Assembly: GCA_012934845.2 (NCBI GenBank)
Contig: WNNJ02002496.1
Span: 1-64,000, forward strand
Direction of reading: 5' to 3'
Length of the DNA: 64,000 nt
From: Pomphorhynchus laevis
Taxonomy: Eukaryota > Acanthocephala > Palaeacanthocephala > Echinorhynchida > Pomphorhynchidae
Below are positions 44,317 to 58,100 of this stretch, piece after piece. The position numbers were made by a program, and so were the translations under genes. Under the pieces are notes generated by a model. It had not been told where the DNA came from. It did no database searches and worked only from the letters and a program-made list of their open reading frames with translations. Each line of letters opens with the position of its first letter. The first letter of the stretch is position 1.

Positions 44317-47300
44317 TTGTTTATTTATCTTATTTTTGATTTTAGTTAACTAACGGTTCAACAGTTTTTAACAGTTTTTGTAATCTGTTGAAAATACGAA
44401 ATTACTGAAATCTTTTTATCTGTAATGCTGATTGAAAAAAATCTATCAATTTGTAGCGCTTATTGTTTTTTCTACTTTCGTTTGGTGACTATTTTGTGCA
44501 AATCGGAGCTATTTACGTGTTCATATTCATATGATGTGAAGATAAGTCGATTAGCATAAGCGCTGATGAATGCTCATGTCATTTATTTAGAATATTTTTT
44601 CTTTCTAAAAACTGCCTTTAATGTAACAAAAAGCGAAAGCAATATGACCTCTATCGTGATACTCGTGAGTTATGATTAAATGTATTTTTGGCTTACGTCA
44701 TGTGTGATTCGCCTCTTATTTGTCTTCATAAATAATGTGCCGTTGAAATAAAATCAATTATTCTGCTCCGTCAGTTTTTTATGGAAATAAATGCATCATC
44801 GGTATGTTTCGTTTCTAAAGCATTTTGTAAATTCAACCGTTGAAATTTTTTATTTTAAAATCATTGAATTATTATATCTGTATGTTCACAAATATATTGA
44901 AAATATATTTAATGATACATTTAATAATATATTTTTATTTAATATATTCTGTATTAAATGACAGTTTTGAAACGAAAAATTTTACCTTTTTAACTATTTT
45001 ATTTTATATAGTTAATTATAAATGAATAATTTTATAAGATGTTTTTAAATCGACGTCAAGTATCTTTTAATATATCCACGAAGCACGATTAAACTTTAAA
45101 ATATTTATCGAATTTGTTTCCTTTCGCTGTATGACTACTGAAATTGTTGAAGAAGGACACGTTTTGTGGTACTGAGGCACTAGTTTAAATGTTGCGCATA
45201 TGATGAAATGACATTGCACACAAAATAGTAGGATGTAAGTTCAATAAAGCATTGTTACTTGTTGACTAAAAAGTGCTATAACGTCGTTGTAAGTTACTAA
45301 TTGTTCTTATATTTTTAATTAAAAGTATTTCCATTAAATAGTGGGTTCCACAAGTTTTCAGATTTTTTATTTTTATTCAGGTTTTTTATTTTTTACGATG
45401 ATGAAAAATACATTACTTGATAAGTTAATTTTGACAACCGTTTGTTATCTATAAATCATTATTTCCATTGAACAAAACCTAATTTGTAGTCAATGTACAT
45501 TTTAGAAATAAAAGAAGTATGTAGAAAGTAAATTTCTATTCAAGAAAATTGTGCAACACTATTTTTCATTATTTAACTGCTACAATTTTCAGGTGACTGT
45601 TTTAACAAAAAGGACGATGAACGTAAATAAACACAATTTTGCAGAAATAGTAAAAATTTAATAAATAAAATTAATTAATAAAAAATAATTAATTATAATT
45701 AATTATAATTTAATTATTTTAATAATATAATTTATTAATAAAATTAAAACAATTAGCACTTTGTTTAGAAACAAAGATAAACAAAGTAAAATATAAAAGA
45801 TTTAAAATAGAACTAAAAATTGACAAAAAAAAACAATAAAATTTCTAACTTCATATTCCAAATAACAAGAGACTTGACCGTTTGCAATTGTAGGATTAAA
45901 AATGTTCACTGATTTTAACTAATAGTTAAAATTAAATGCAAAGTCAATTGATATAAACTTTCAAAACATTTTCAAAATACTCTTCAAATTATTAAAATAA
46001 AAGTAAATAAAATTTTTAATATTTTTATATTAATTATAAATATTATAATTAATATTAAATATTTATCAAATATATATAAATAATATTTATCAAATATCAT
46101 TTTTAATTATAGCACACATTTTTTATATCAAACTTACATTTCCGGCCTATGAGAGCCATACATTGTAATTATCTGTGAACAGAAAATCAAATAAAAATTC
46201 CGACCATTTAATCACATAAATTGCGTAATGATTTAAATGGTGTTTACTTCTAGATTCATAAGTATGTTTAAACAAAAGCAAATTACTTTTATAGATTTAT
46301 CAGTAAATCCGTGCACCCTTGTAAGTTTGCAAAGCTCTTATATACACTTGATGGCGATCAGCTTTATTCCGACCATTTAATCACATTACATCACAGATTA
46401 TTCAGATTAATCACATTAAATCACAGATTATTCAGATTAATCACATTAAATCAAAGATTATTTTTCACCCATCTGGATTTATATATATTCACTATCTGGA
46501 CAAGTTTAAAGTTTAAAACTCTAAAGTTCAACATTTTACCGAGCACCCAACTTCAATTAATTTAGATTTTGAATTGAGATATTTGAATTTAAGCCGCAAA
46601 CATGATCGCCATAAGTTCAAGTGCATTATTAAGAAGGCAAGAAGATAAAAACTATAATAGTTTTATAGTTTATAGTTTTAACTATTTATAGTTTTTGTAG
46701 ATAAAAACTATAAACCCAAAAACTATAAAACATTAGATATCAAAAAACTTTCTGTTCTTCAACAAATGATCACAAACTAATCTACAAATATTTTAGCAAA
46801 AGTGATATCAATATTTATATTAAATTTAATATACATTCATTAATATTTATTTATTAAATTGTATGCACTTTGAGTCTTCAAACATAATATTTATACTACG
46901 CATAATGATAAATAATTAAGAAAGTAATAAAAAATAATTAACTGATAAAATTATTATTTATATAAAATTTCTATTTTACAAATGATTTTTTTATAATTAT
47001 TTTGGTGATCAACGCAGTAAAGGTTTGCATGTTAGCTAAACAAATTTTGTAGCAATTTATTGATAAAACAATTTATTGTTAAATATTATTTCAAATAATT
47101 TTAGTTAATGTGATACAAACTTTGTAAAATTTACAAAGTTAATTACGAAGTTCATGAATTTGCTATATAAATGAAACATACAGTCAATTATTTCTCTAAC
47201 ATAGAGAAATATTGTTAGAGATAATGTTTTCCGACATTTTGATAATTTTTTAATTGACTCATGTGAGAACAGAGAAAACCATTTCAACACAACTACACGT

Positions 47301-48752
47301 TAATGTGACAAAAGCTCAAGACGAAAATCTTGAGCTTTTAATCTTTATCGGTTGTTGTGTGATAAAAATGAGAATAAAGGAGCATATGAATTGAGTAATT
47401 ATATTTAGCTACATGTTACTTTAATTGTGGCTAATTTATAATGCAAAATAATAAACGAAAATGTAAAACTTAATAATAAATAAAATAATTAAACTTTAAA
47501 TTATATATATTTTGTTACAAAATGAAAGTGAAAAAGATATTATCAGGAATTAGTATATGCAAGTTAATAAAAAGTGTTCAAGAGACCCATTAACAATTTT
47601 TATATCCACACACTAAAAATACATGTAACGAAAAGTTACGTTTGTTGGTGTTTTTGCTTTCACAGTATGCATTCATTTGATTACAATAAACACTTAAGAT
47701 AAAAAAGAAGTTTTTCATCATCAGAGAGCTACAAGTGCATTTCCACAGTGGGCTACATTTTTACCTAAGTATTACATCAGACTAAGCTTCAAACTGAATA
47801 TGACGTTATTTCATCAAAATGTATTTTCATAGTTTAATTCGGAACATTCGATATTTGCAAAATGAGTTTTGTTCTAGTTTATTATAAACCCTTGACAAAG
47901 ATATAATCAAAAATTGAACGTTTACAAGTAGTGGTGACTAATGCTGTTTATAAAACTATAATAATTACATTAATCTTACCAACTTAATTGTCAATTAACT
48001 AAAACAAGTCTTGATATTGAAACTAAATATACTCTAATAAAGGGACGTGTCAGATTTTTCGAATATACTCCATATATTTCATTTAGTTATTATAAAAAAT
48101 TCTTCATTTATCTCAAATTTTAATCTTTGCATTCTTGATTTTGAAAAATATTTATAGACCGCTGATATCCCATGCGCTTTAAAACAATGGCAGACGGTTC
48201 TAAAACCATACCACACATGTGGTAAACGCATGTTTCCATAGTAGTGATATTTGCTCAATTTGCACTCGTGAAGTAGTAAACGCTTCAAGAATAAATAATC
48301 ACAATATAAAAAAGAACATGATAATATTCATAAGAAGGCGTGTTTGTAGCGTATTTTAGTAGAAAATTCATTTTATTTCCCATGTGAAATTATCGTATAT
48401 GATATAAATATGAAATTGCTTAAGATTCACAATTTTAATTCCAGTGTAGATAGGCTTTCCTAAGGTAGGCGACTAAAATTTATATAATTTTGCATAATCA
48501 TAATAATGGTATAGTAGCGAATAATATGGTTTTGTTTTGATACACTTATAAATAAAATATGAAATTGATTTAAATATGAAATTGATTTAAATATGAAATT
48601 GATTAAAACAAAATCTAAATGTAAAATAAATAATATAATTTTCGGTCAATAGCATTTCACATTATTAAACTGAACTGCTCAAAATATCTAGTCAATGAAA
48701 CAAGTGAACTTGATAATTAGAATAAATTTATCTATTTTAATCCGATATTAAA
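44317..48752. other. AT-rich, no gene recognised
   Basis: Small local repeats occur, such as TTAATCACATTAAATCACAG at 46375-46460. The minus frame at 48288-48079 (69 codons, His/Cys-rich) is the only protein-like stretch and matches nothing I recognise. Confidence 0.5.
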
Positions 48753-49390
48753 CCTGCCCTGGAACACCAAATGGTGTACTCATAAATAAATTACTGATTT
48801 CCTTACAAGAAAGCATAAACATCAGGCAGCATTCTATATATCTTCATCAGACCAATAAATAGAACCGAATTATTTTCGCAATATTCAAAGTCGCTACGTA
48901 TGCCCAGTCATCCCATGTGTAACGACAAACTTCAACAACAATAGACGCGTTTCGCTCTAACTGAGCTCATATGTACCGTGACTTCAATAATCATTCATAG
49001 GCATCCGCTTAAAGCTCGTAAAACAGAACTACCCTTAATCTGAATCATTAGAGGGAATTTAGCATAAGCTCTATGCATGGCAGTGCGTATTGCATTTTAA
49101 CCACGGATCAGGCACTAAATTCCTTTTAATAGAAATGCTGTATAGCAGAGACACTTTGAAGTGTACAAATATATAAAATATAATTTGTTGTTACACCTGC
49201 CCTGGGACACACAATGGTGTACTCGTAAATAAATCACTATGTTTTCCTCATGAAGAGGCATAAACACCAGGCAGCATCCGATATATCCTCATCGGACGAA
49301 GAAATAGGCCCAGTTATCCTATGTGTAACGACAAACTTCAATAACGGTAGACACGTTTCACTCTAGCGGAGCTCATCAGTACTGTGACGA
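48753..49390 (-). repeat. Tandem ~443-bp hammerhead-bearing repeat
   Basis: CCTGCCCTGG.ACAC..AATGG starts at 48753 and 49196 (period 443). The second unit is cut after ~200 bp. Both have a CAGGCAGCAT.C.ATATAT block and a hammerhead region on the minus strand. In the first copy the catalytic CTGATGA is mutated (CATATGA), while its stem II (GCTC/GAGC) and GAAAC are kept. Confidence 0.8.
49344..49389 (-). ncRNA. Hammerhead ribozyme with minimal stem III
   Basis: The minus strand reads GTA, CTGATGA (49379-49373), stem II GCTC-CGCTA-GAGT, GAAA (49359-49356), C..G two-pair stem III, GTC (49352-49350), then TAC closing stem I. A tiny stem III is the known trait of Penelope/retrozyme hammerheads that act as dimers. 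The tandem copies fit this. Confidence 0.75.
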
Positions 49391-49459
49391 TGTACTGTAT
49401 ATATTATATTATACATACTTTATATAATATATATAATATAAATATATTATTTTAAAATA

Positions 49460-51540
49460 TTATACACCCGCATCCTAAAAACAAGTGATGGTAACACTTT
49501 TATCAGCATTTATCATATGTTGTTGATCCATTATTAGAGGTTTTTGAAGAACAATGAAGGCCGTAAATTCCAAGATTAAAGAAAGAGTGGAGTCTTGAGA
49601 CACACCAGTAATTGAGTAAAATCGCTGCTCATCAGGGACTTCTTCATAGTAAAGTGCTTGATATACAACAGTATTTCCGATTTGTTTACAATTCTCACTT
49701 ACCTGCACTCTCAGATTTCTGAGTAATCTGAAAGAGTATATCCTAACAAAATCTAATCCTTTAGCTATCCTAACAAAACTGAAACATTTCCCTTATTGCT
49801 GAACAGACTGAGCTACATTTGACAAACCTATGAAAACTTGGAGAGATAAAATTTCACATGATTTAATGATCGAACGGGAATTCGGTCAAATGCAGAAAAA
49901 ATCGACGAAAAAGGCTGGAGACAGCTGATAGCTGTTATTTTGAAATAACTGATACACTTCACTAACTGCTGAATGGACCAAGCGTACACTAATTAAATAT
50001 GAGAGTTTTAAATCATAATTGGCCAGCATATCTTTAGAACACATAACTGGTTTCGTTTTGGATAAAAATACATTCTCGAACTATGAATTCATACAATATC
50101 ACATAGGAGGCTAACAGCATTGTGATGACAATCTCCTTTCTCTTACTGTCTTTCAAAAGCTGACGGACACGAGTATAGATTGGTGTTTGAGATTGTGAAA
50201 ATATTGGTGAAGGACCTCAGGAGGTAAATATATCACTCATAGATAAGTCCCTACTCTCTACCCGATTACATCGGTTCAAACTCGAATTATTTACAATGAG
50301 AAAGGGTCCAATAGACGCCTGGAATATGAACACTCTAATTGGATCAATGTGATATCCACTTAAGGGTTATCTTCTTCTAACAGCCATCGAAGTTTATCAC
50401 ACAAGATAAACAATTTTTAATGCAATTGTACAGCACAAAAGGGTTTAATTAACCACTTCTGATTAATCAGTAGAATATCGAGGAGAGAATTTGTAGATGT
50501 GCAATGAAAAGTGTGGGCTGGTAGTCATGAATAAGATTCATGACTACATTGTCATTGCTATGCGGAGTGCGCCTTTAATCCAGTGACCAGTTCTGTCGTT
50601 AAAGGCACCAAGTATCATGTCAAAACCACTATCAACTATTTAATCAAAGAAGCCACTATTTTAATGTGTCTTCCTTGATCTAATATAAAAATTGTCTAGA
50701 CTGATTAGTTTACCGTCTTTACAAAGTATGCCAGCTAAATCAGACTTGACAAGACAAGGGGAGCTTAGAAAGAGGGATGATCTTAGTGAGCATTTAACAA
50801 GGGTTGCCAAACCTTGAGATAAAGATAAGTGATGGATTGCTATATCCGGAGTATAGAGGGCGTTGATGTGCTGTTGTAGAAATTGTGTAATATCCTGATT
50901 ATATTTCCTCGTAGTCTATTAATAACAGTACGTCCTCTCTGGATAGAGAGGAATTCTGTTGCGTCTGGAAAGCCGGCTAAATTTACGATTATGCCTTATA
51001 TTATTTAAGAAAACGATGATGGCGAGAAGCTAAAAAATACTTATTTTTTGAGTATGCAGGTGGTCCAGCCTGCAGTTTGGATATATACGAGTCTTATTAG
51101 AGAACAGCCGTCATCAATATATTGATTTGTATATACTGATGACGAAATATATGTCATCAGTATATAGTCGCAAAACAATTAAAGTTATAGTACAAGTGTC
51201 TCAGGCGTAGATGTTCTGGAGAAATATTCTCCTGAAGATATGCGTTTGAATACAATATTAGTTCCAATAAAAGGGTTATACCCGTTTTTGGAGAGAAGAA
51301 GATAATGGGCGAGCTTGATGTTGGCGAAATCCACAGGTAATGTTGTTCTGTGTTTGCGGCTAACAAAGCGTAAGTATTTAGAGAAAGCAATCCCTCTAGT
51401 TCTAGAATATTCTCTTTTCCTAAGTCCGGTTATATCTTCGGTATTTTGATAGAAGCTGTAGGTGGCTTGTATTCGATAGTGCCATATTTGGACAGCCTTT
51501 CGTTTAAAATGCAAAATCTATGGTTAAAAAAATATAATTC
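49460..51540 (-). mobile_element. Decayed R1/Jockey-like LINE
   Basis: The minus strand contains an endonuclease-like block DMILGAFNDRTGHW at about 50622-50572 (compare 'GGDFNA'). It also has an RT block SITGVSQDSTLSLILEF...INADKSVTI at about 49620-49480 (compare 'GVPQGS.L.P.L...FADD'). The order (endonuclease upstream of RT) and the composition fit an R1/Jockey-type ORF2. The frame at 51514-51185 has protein-like composition but was not identified. Many stops and frameshifts are present. Confidence 0.55.
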
Positions 51541-53366
51541 TGACAACGCCGACGAACTATCGCGCCTAGTTAAAGATAATTTTATTAGAGTAGTGCTTGA
51601 TTAAAGGCTGTAACAAATGATTAAAGTAATCATATAGTTTCACTAATGTACCAATTCTAATTTCAACTGAGTTATCAAGTTTCCTTACCATCGAAAGTTC
51701 TGTTAGGTTTTCGAATGCTTGAACATTGTTACTTACATATTTCTTTGCTTATATTCTTCCTCGAATTACTGGTCCTTTTGAGGCTCCGACATTCATAAAT
51801 GTTTAAATCGCGTAGTTGCTTTTTCATTACAATTTATCATTGAAGCATTTAATATAAATATTAAATAAATATTTATAATTATAGATAATATAATAATAAT
51901 CATAAATAATAATTATATTTACAAATAATTAAAATATAAAGAATAAATATACAAATATATAATTATATAAAATTACAAATGCGTTATAATAAGTATCAGG
52001 TCTTTTTATCTAACTTTAAAAATCGATTTAACTTTGAAATTAATGCCAATTTTCTTTTGACAATTAAGCAAGCTAAATTAGTTGCTTTAGAGATCGCGGT
52101 AAATGGTGGAACTGGAACGTCCGCATTATATATTATTAAATCCATAGCTATATTTCTAGCCAGTAGATCGGAAATCCCTGGTAAAATCTACATTAATTGG
52201 CTAAGAATAAGATTTAAATACACCAATGGCGTAGCCGATGCTCAACATTAGATTTTCAACACCTAAAATTACATCTTTATTATATTAATAAAAAAGAAGT
52301 AATAAATAAAGGTGCAATTTATAATTATATTAATTGCATTTTTGTTATATTATAGAAATATTAAATTTTTAATACTTTGCCTATATTCAATTTGTAAAAA
52401 TTGGTAATCAAAAAAGTAAATTTTGAAGGTGAAATGTTTGTCTTCTGCTATGAGTTATAGTATAATAACAACATTCGAGTGACGCATTTTTACAGTCTCA
52501 AAAAAGTTGTATATTTTTAATACTAACACAGCAACCACCAGTTAAGTAGACGTTTTCTACATACACAATATAAGCGGTGAATAATTATCTAGAAACTTTA
52601 ACCATTTTATTTGATTCGTAATTTTAGTGAGCTATAATTAATAATCATCAAATTCTTAAGATAAAACAATGTTTAAACAAAAATTTGGGTAACGATTACG
52701 AATAGCAAAGCTGTAAGTATATGGCATTATTTCAACAAACAGTAGACAATATTTTCAAACATTTGTTTCTATATTAACTATATATAAAACCTTAACAATC
52801 AATTATAGTTTCGAATGCTGTTTATTTAAAAATATTTATAATTAGATATATACATTTATAGTTGTATTATATTTACATATAATATATTATATTAAATAGT
52901 ATGTATTGTAATATAGGATTCTAATTAAGGATTAAAGCATAGAGCAGTATAACATTCTTACATTTCACACATTTTCTCATATATTATATATTTACCTTAT
53001 ATAATAAGATATTATTATCTAATAATTATATCATATAAATCAATCTTTAGTTGACCGATACAATAGTCTTCTTTTCTATTTCGGTCAACTTTATTTTTAA
53101 AATTTTTTTGATAATTGTCAGTGCAAAACTATGACCTTGATTCGTGAGAACATATTTTACTGCGTTATCATAATTTATACTGTTGATAGTTATTTGAGAA
53201 CTTCGCAAATTCATGCGAATATTCATTGACCCTCATGTTTGACCCATTTATTGTTTATTACACACCTTACATTCTAAAAAATATATTAAATCAGGAGAGT
53301 GACAACTCATTTTATTGTTTATCTTTATTACAGATATGTAGCTGTACTTTTAAATGACGTCTCCAT
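51541..53366. other. AT-rich, no gene recognised
   Basis: A 90-codon + frame at 51979-52251 was inspected and not identified. The rest is AT-rich. Confidence 0.45.
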
Positions 53367-53367
53367 T

Positions 53368-53882
53368 ACATATTTTCGCAATAACAATTTATAAAATGAC
53401 GCATTCCTTTTGGAATCCTGTGAAAAATTCAGTGCCCTCGTAACCAACAGATAAGCACTTGTGCCTTATAAAGAATAACTAGAAGGTCCACACACGTAAC
53501 CTTTAAGGGTACAAACGGTCCATTGTATCTCAATGCCTTATCAAGGATGAAGGTCGATCCACCTCGGTTGTTTGCGTGGTTGGTAAATAATTGTGAACCT
53601 GTAGCCATCAGATCAAGACAATACAGTTCCGAGCATATTTGATATATTCAAATAGAAGTTGATCGGATGCTTAAAGAGTATATTATAGAGCCCAGTCGAT
53701 CATCATGGAGGGCCCAAGTTCTTGTGGTGCAGAGTATTATCATATTTACATATTTTCGCAATACCAATTTATAAAATGACGCATTACTTTTGGAATCCTG
53801 TGAGAAATTCAGTGCCCTCGTAATCAACGGATACGCATTTGTGCCTTATATAAAGAATAACTAAAACGTCCACACACGCAAC
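53368..53882 (+). repeat. Two ~133-bp direct repeats flanking a retroelement fossil
   Basis: TATTTTCGCAATA.CAATTTA plus about 115 further bases occur at 53368-53500 and 53748-53882 (offset 380 bp, few differences). Between them lies a short Ty3/gypsy-like coding fossil. Repeat S follows the right copy at 53915. Confidence 0.85.
53545..53735 (+). mobile_element. Fossil fragment of a Ty3/gypsy-type retrotransposon (RT start)
   Basis: About 190 bp resemble the segment just before the first RT block of Ty3/gypsy polymerases (EVDRMLKEYIIEPSRSSWRA). It is a broken, isolated fragment with no LTRs or other domains of its own nearby. Confidence 0.7.
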
Positions 53883-53914
53883 AAGCCAGTAAAAACGCTT
53901 CTGCATCTGATATA

Positions 53915-54005
53915 GAGCTGATGATCGAAGTCCACTTATTTAGCAGCAAATATGGATTAAAATCAGTTTTGGCTCCCGGACCACAGTTTCAAGCGATTTT
54001 TCACA
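53915..54005 (+). repeat. Repeat S copy
   Basis: GAGCTGATGATCGAAGTCCA, TTATTTAGCAGCA and GGCTCCCGGACCACAGTTTC with AAGCGATTTTTC, as at 24.4 and 41.8 kb. Confidence 0.85.
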
Positions 54006-54084
54006 CAAACAATAAATATGATCACTGACGAGGATTTATGTATTCAGCTGTATATAAATATATCAGTTAACAATTTGTGTAGAC

Positions 54085-54150
54085 CCGTCACTAGGGCAAA
54101 TCAGACAATTAAATATACAAAACGTTTCACCCTGTTGGGCTTTTTAATTG
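54085..54150 (-). ncRNA. Hammerhead-like half motif
   Basis: The minus strand has a CCC-AACA-GGG hairpin, TGAAAC and, further on, TTGTC, the same layout as the 25.5-kb motif (GCC-GAGA-GGC, GAAAC). CTGANGA is not preserved. It is probably a decayed copy. Confidence 0.35.
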
Positions 54151-55021
54151 TTTAAAAAACTGATAGAAACTCTAACAATAATGCCTCTAAAATAAAAATA
54201 TTAAAAAAACTTGACTTCTTAACTTTTAAATTAAAACAAAAATAATCTAATTCTACATTTATTTTGTAGATTTTATTATTCTTCACTCGTACTTTCAAAA
54301 ATGTTGTCAATTAATCGATTTCACTTTAAATCCACTTTGCTTAATAATTTTACTCTTTTGCTTATGGTTCATTTATTTAATTTTTAAATCAATAATTGTC
54401 TTATAGTCAAATATTACATCCAAAGACAAATAGTATGGCAATTTCGAGCCATTTTTAAGTACCTTCCGACATTTAAGTTGACTTAACAGCATTTGGGATT
54501 TGTAACAAGCTATTTGGATTTACTTGTAAAATAAAGTGATTATTGGTATTAAAAAATGTCTGAAAATTGATATTTAATAGCTTAGAAAACATCGTTATAT
54601 AAATGGAAAATATTGAAAAATAAAGTTTACTTTTTTAAAAACGATGCTTTAAAATATTATAGCGGTAAAATAAAATTTAGCTGATAAGTGCAAGTATATG
54701 TTATTTAAAAATATTATTATATAAATTATTCAAATTTATAATTTTTAATTTATTATATTAAATATTAAACACGAAAAAATATTTTACATTGAAAGTGGTT
54801 TCACTGTAAATTAAAACGTAAATGCGAAATTAATATTGAATTATGATTAAGAATCAAACCATCATTTTAATTATTGAAGGTTAATATCAGTTCCTACGGA
54901 TAACCTTATATCCGTATTATAAAAAATAATATATTATTTAATAACTCTCATTTTCAGCAAAATATGACGTCAAGGATGGTGAGCTGAAATAAAACAGGAA
55001 ACAAACACAGCTTGATGATGT
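54151..55021. other. AT-rich, nothing recognised
   Basis: No coding or repeat identity was recognised. Confidence 0.5.
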
Positions 55022-55096
55022 GCCGTTTCGTCATTGGTTAGACTCATCAGTACCGGATGCCTACACTGCTGGATGCAGAGAGGACTGGTAGACGGC
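55022..55096 (-). ncRNA. Hammerhead ribozyme
   Basis: The minus strand reads GCCGTC (cleavage GTC, 55093-55091), stem I TACC (55090-55087), a ~32-base variable arm, GGTA (55054-55051), CTGATGA (55050-55044), stem II GTC-TAACCAAT-GAC, GAAA (55029-55026) and CGGC closing stem III (ACGGC/GCCGT). All core bases are present. Immediately to the right, about 55105-55150, a second CTGATGAGTC with a GTGTGATA...TATCACAC stem shows a decayed tandem copy. The family is shared with 35.2 and 38.5 kb. Confidence 0.87.
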
Positions 55097-55150
55097 TGCG
55101 TAAACTAACAATGACTCATCAGTGTGATACGAATATCACACTGGGAGTAT

Positions 55151-58100
55151 ACATTGACTGGTCCTGTGATAACTATAAGGAATTCTCACCAGTGTGCGTA
55201 AAAAATACGACTAAAAGAGCAATAACTGCGCACGTAGTGTCATCACATCACTACTGTAATTGACTAGTAAGATAATCAAATCAAATTTAGTTCAGTTGTG
55301 AAAACCATAGTTTGTCTAAACTTTACCCAGGTAATTCTTCGAATAAACATTAAAAGTAAATGATATATATTAACGATTTTATCGGAAATATATATTGAGA
55401 GGTTTTGATTAGCTAAGAATGTGGTGTCTAATAAAATTATCGATATCAAATAAACTTTAGATATTTTCATATAGATTTCAATTCTTATTTTGAATTAATT
55501 ATCAAAAATTCTAAATTTCGATGTTATTTTTATAAATCTAAATTGGTATTTTATAAAACGAAAGCTAACTATAAGATTTATATAGACTCGCCTAAACTTG
55601 AACTCCTAATGGCAAGTTTTAAATCAGATTTATAATAAAAGCATTGTTTTTAATATACGTTACAATCTGCTTAAGCTTGAATCCAAATGTGCTAAAACGC
55701 TTAAATTATTTATAGTGCGAAGTTAGCATAGACAAAAATGAATATATTTCGTTTAATTACCGACGAAATGACTTATCAATTGTAATTTTACCACAAAACT
55801 CTAAAAATTTCTTTTCTGATGATGGCAGTTTCCGTTGAAATATTGAATAATCCTTTGGTCTTTGATTTCCTTTGTTCCTATAAATTAACACAATCAATTA
55901 TAGCGAATACGGAGACTGTATTTATTATTGAACCTATACAAGCAAAACCAAGATAGCTTATTGCAATTTCCTTATAAATTAGAGTGAAAACGTTCAGATT
56001 TTTCATTTTTATATGCATTTCTAAAACTGTTAGTGACAAATGGATCCTAATATCATGATTGTACCTTAATGCATCGTCTTTTGAAAAACTTATATTTGCT
56101 GATAATATTTGCACTTCTTTGAGGTATTTAGCAAATGTAAACATATTTTGTTATTAATATTACCTTTGCGAACGGTGTAAATGTAAAAGTTTCTCACCTT
56201 TAAGTTACATCACTGTAGTATAATTGATAAGCACTTTATTTTGTATGTCATCTAAAATATTTCTAATTAAAACACCGAATGAATCCAAAGGTGTAAAGCC
56301 TTATGCAAATGTCCGCTTTTAATAATTCGTAACATGTGTATGATATATAATTTGGAAACATCTAGCAAGCTTACACTTTTATAAAACTATCGAGCTTACA
56401 CTTTTATAAAACTAGCAATATCGGGTTATCATTTTCTTACGTTTAGCAAAACATAAATGCTACCGTCATTATAACTTATGAAAACTTATAACTTACAGTT
56501 TGAAAACGTTGCTATTCAGACGAAAATTGAAATATTAATTTTGATATAAAAATACATTTATACCGCAAAATTAAATCTTGAGAGCATTAAACAAATTTAC
56601 TTTAATTTGTTCACACAACTTGCAAACCAAGTTCGGTTTGTAAAAATTTAGACATGATGCTGAATTCAAAAAACTAAATTTGTATTAATCATTTAAAAAG
56701 ATCTTCACAATATAAATAATTTGATTCGATAGCTTTAATTTCTATCTCTTTAAATTGACGATGTTCTGGAAGAAATGAGTGTACACGCAATTTTTAATTG
56801 CGTAATGGAATTAAAATAATTATAATGGAATTCAGCTTGGACATGCAAATAAAACGACTGTAATGATCAATCTATACAGGCAAAAATAATCGATTACTAA
56901 AAATAGCGGTAAACAAGTTTGCATTTTACTATAAAATAACAGGAAATAAATATTATAATTTTTGCTTTCATATTTAGTTGAATCACACGACTTTTTCGGT
57001 TTGACCTCAGGTAAGGATTTAAGTCAATTTATATGATATATAAATCTTAAATAATCGTTCATATAGAGTATTATACCAGCCTTTATATTTTATTGATTTA
57101 TAAAATATATATGATATATATCAACATATAATTGATTACCTGTCTTGATGTCAATTGATTGGGATATACATAAAACAAAAGAGTGTTGGGGATGTTAGTG
57201 AAGTATTTTAATATACATATTTAGTTAACTCAATTGCTGATATTCACAATTAATAATATTCGTAAATAATAAATATCTAGATATTAATAAGCATTTATAT
57301 TAAACAAATAATTAAATTCTTAATATATAATATTCTATCCCACTCTTTATGTTTAAACAATCAAATTAAAACAGATCTTTAATGTACTTCCTTTTCCACA
57401 GAAAACTCAATTACGAGAAGCTTAAATAATTTACTTGAGTGAATGGAATTATATACATAGTGGAAAAATTCAATATATATATTATATTATAAATATATAA
57501 CACAATCGTTGAGAATTGCATTCGTTTCGAACTTAACTTGTTTCATTTTTGGTAAAAATAAAATTATAAACATGATTTTTTTGCAGTATTTATATTCAAA
57601 CATAAGTATTTTTTAATTTTTACAATTTCTATATTTGATAGCTTTCGATTTTTTTTCAAGCGTACACCAAAGTATATGCGTGAAAAAGACAAATATTCGA
57701 CAGCTAGCAAATAAAGAATTTGTAAAAATTAAAAATACTCATATCTATAAGTTTATTTTCACCAAAAATTAAACGAATATAACATAATACATACATTATT
57801 CAAGCGGCAACTGATTAAATATCATAAAAGCTATCATCAAATTGAAATTATTTAATATAATTTAAACCTTTTCCCTAAATTTAAAAAGTTTTAATAAAGA
57901 ATTATTTTATTTTGATAAAGAAATTCGAATATTATACTGTATATTGAAATTGAAAAATATTTATCAATACAAGATTTGACAACGAACACGAAATTGTATC
58001 TTCACTGCAATATTGTTATTATTAACAATAATTATTGCTAATATTTAGTTATTAATGATTAATCAATAATTATTAAACATTTATTAATTAATGTCTGATT

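Noticed and set aside
48079-48288. His/Cys-rich minus-strand frame as a zinc-binding protein
   Set aside because: The spacing of Cys and His does not form a known finger, and no other exon could be joined to it.
51979-52251. 90-codon + frame as a gene
   Set aside because: No recognisable motif, no splice-consistent neighbours, and it sits in AT-rich DNA where such frames arise by chance.
55878-56144. 88-codon minus-strand frame as a membrane protein gene
   Set aside because: It has only one hydrophobic stretch and no family match; support is too weak.
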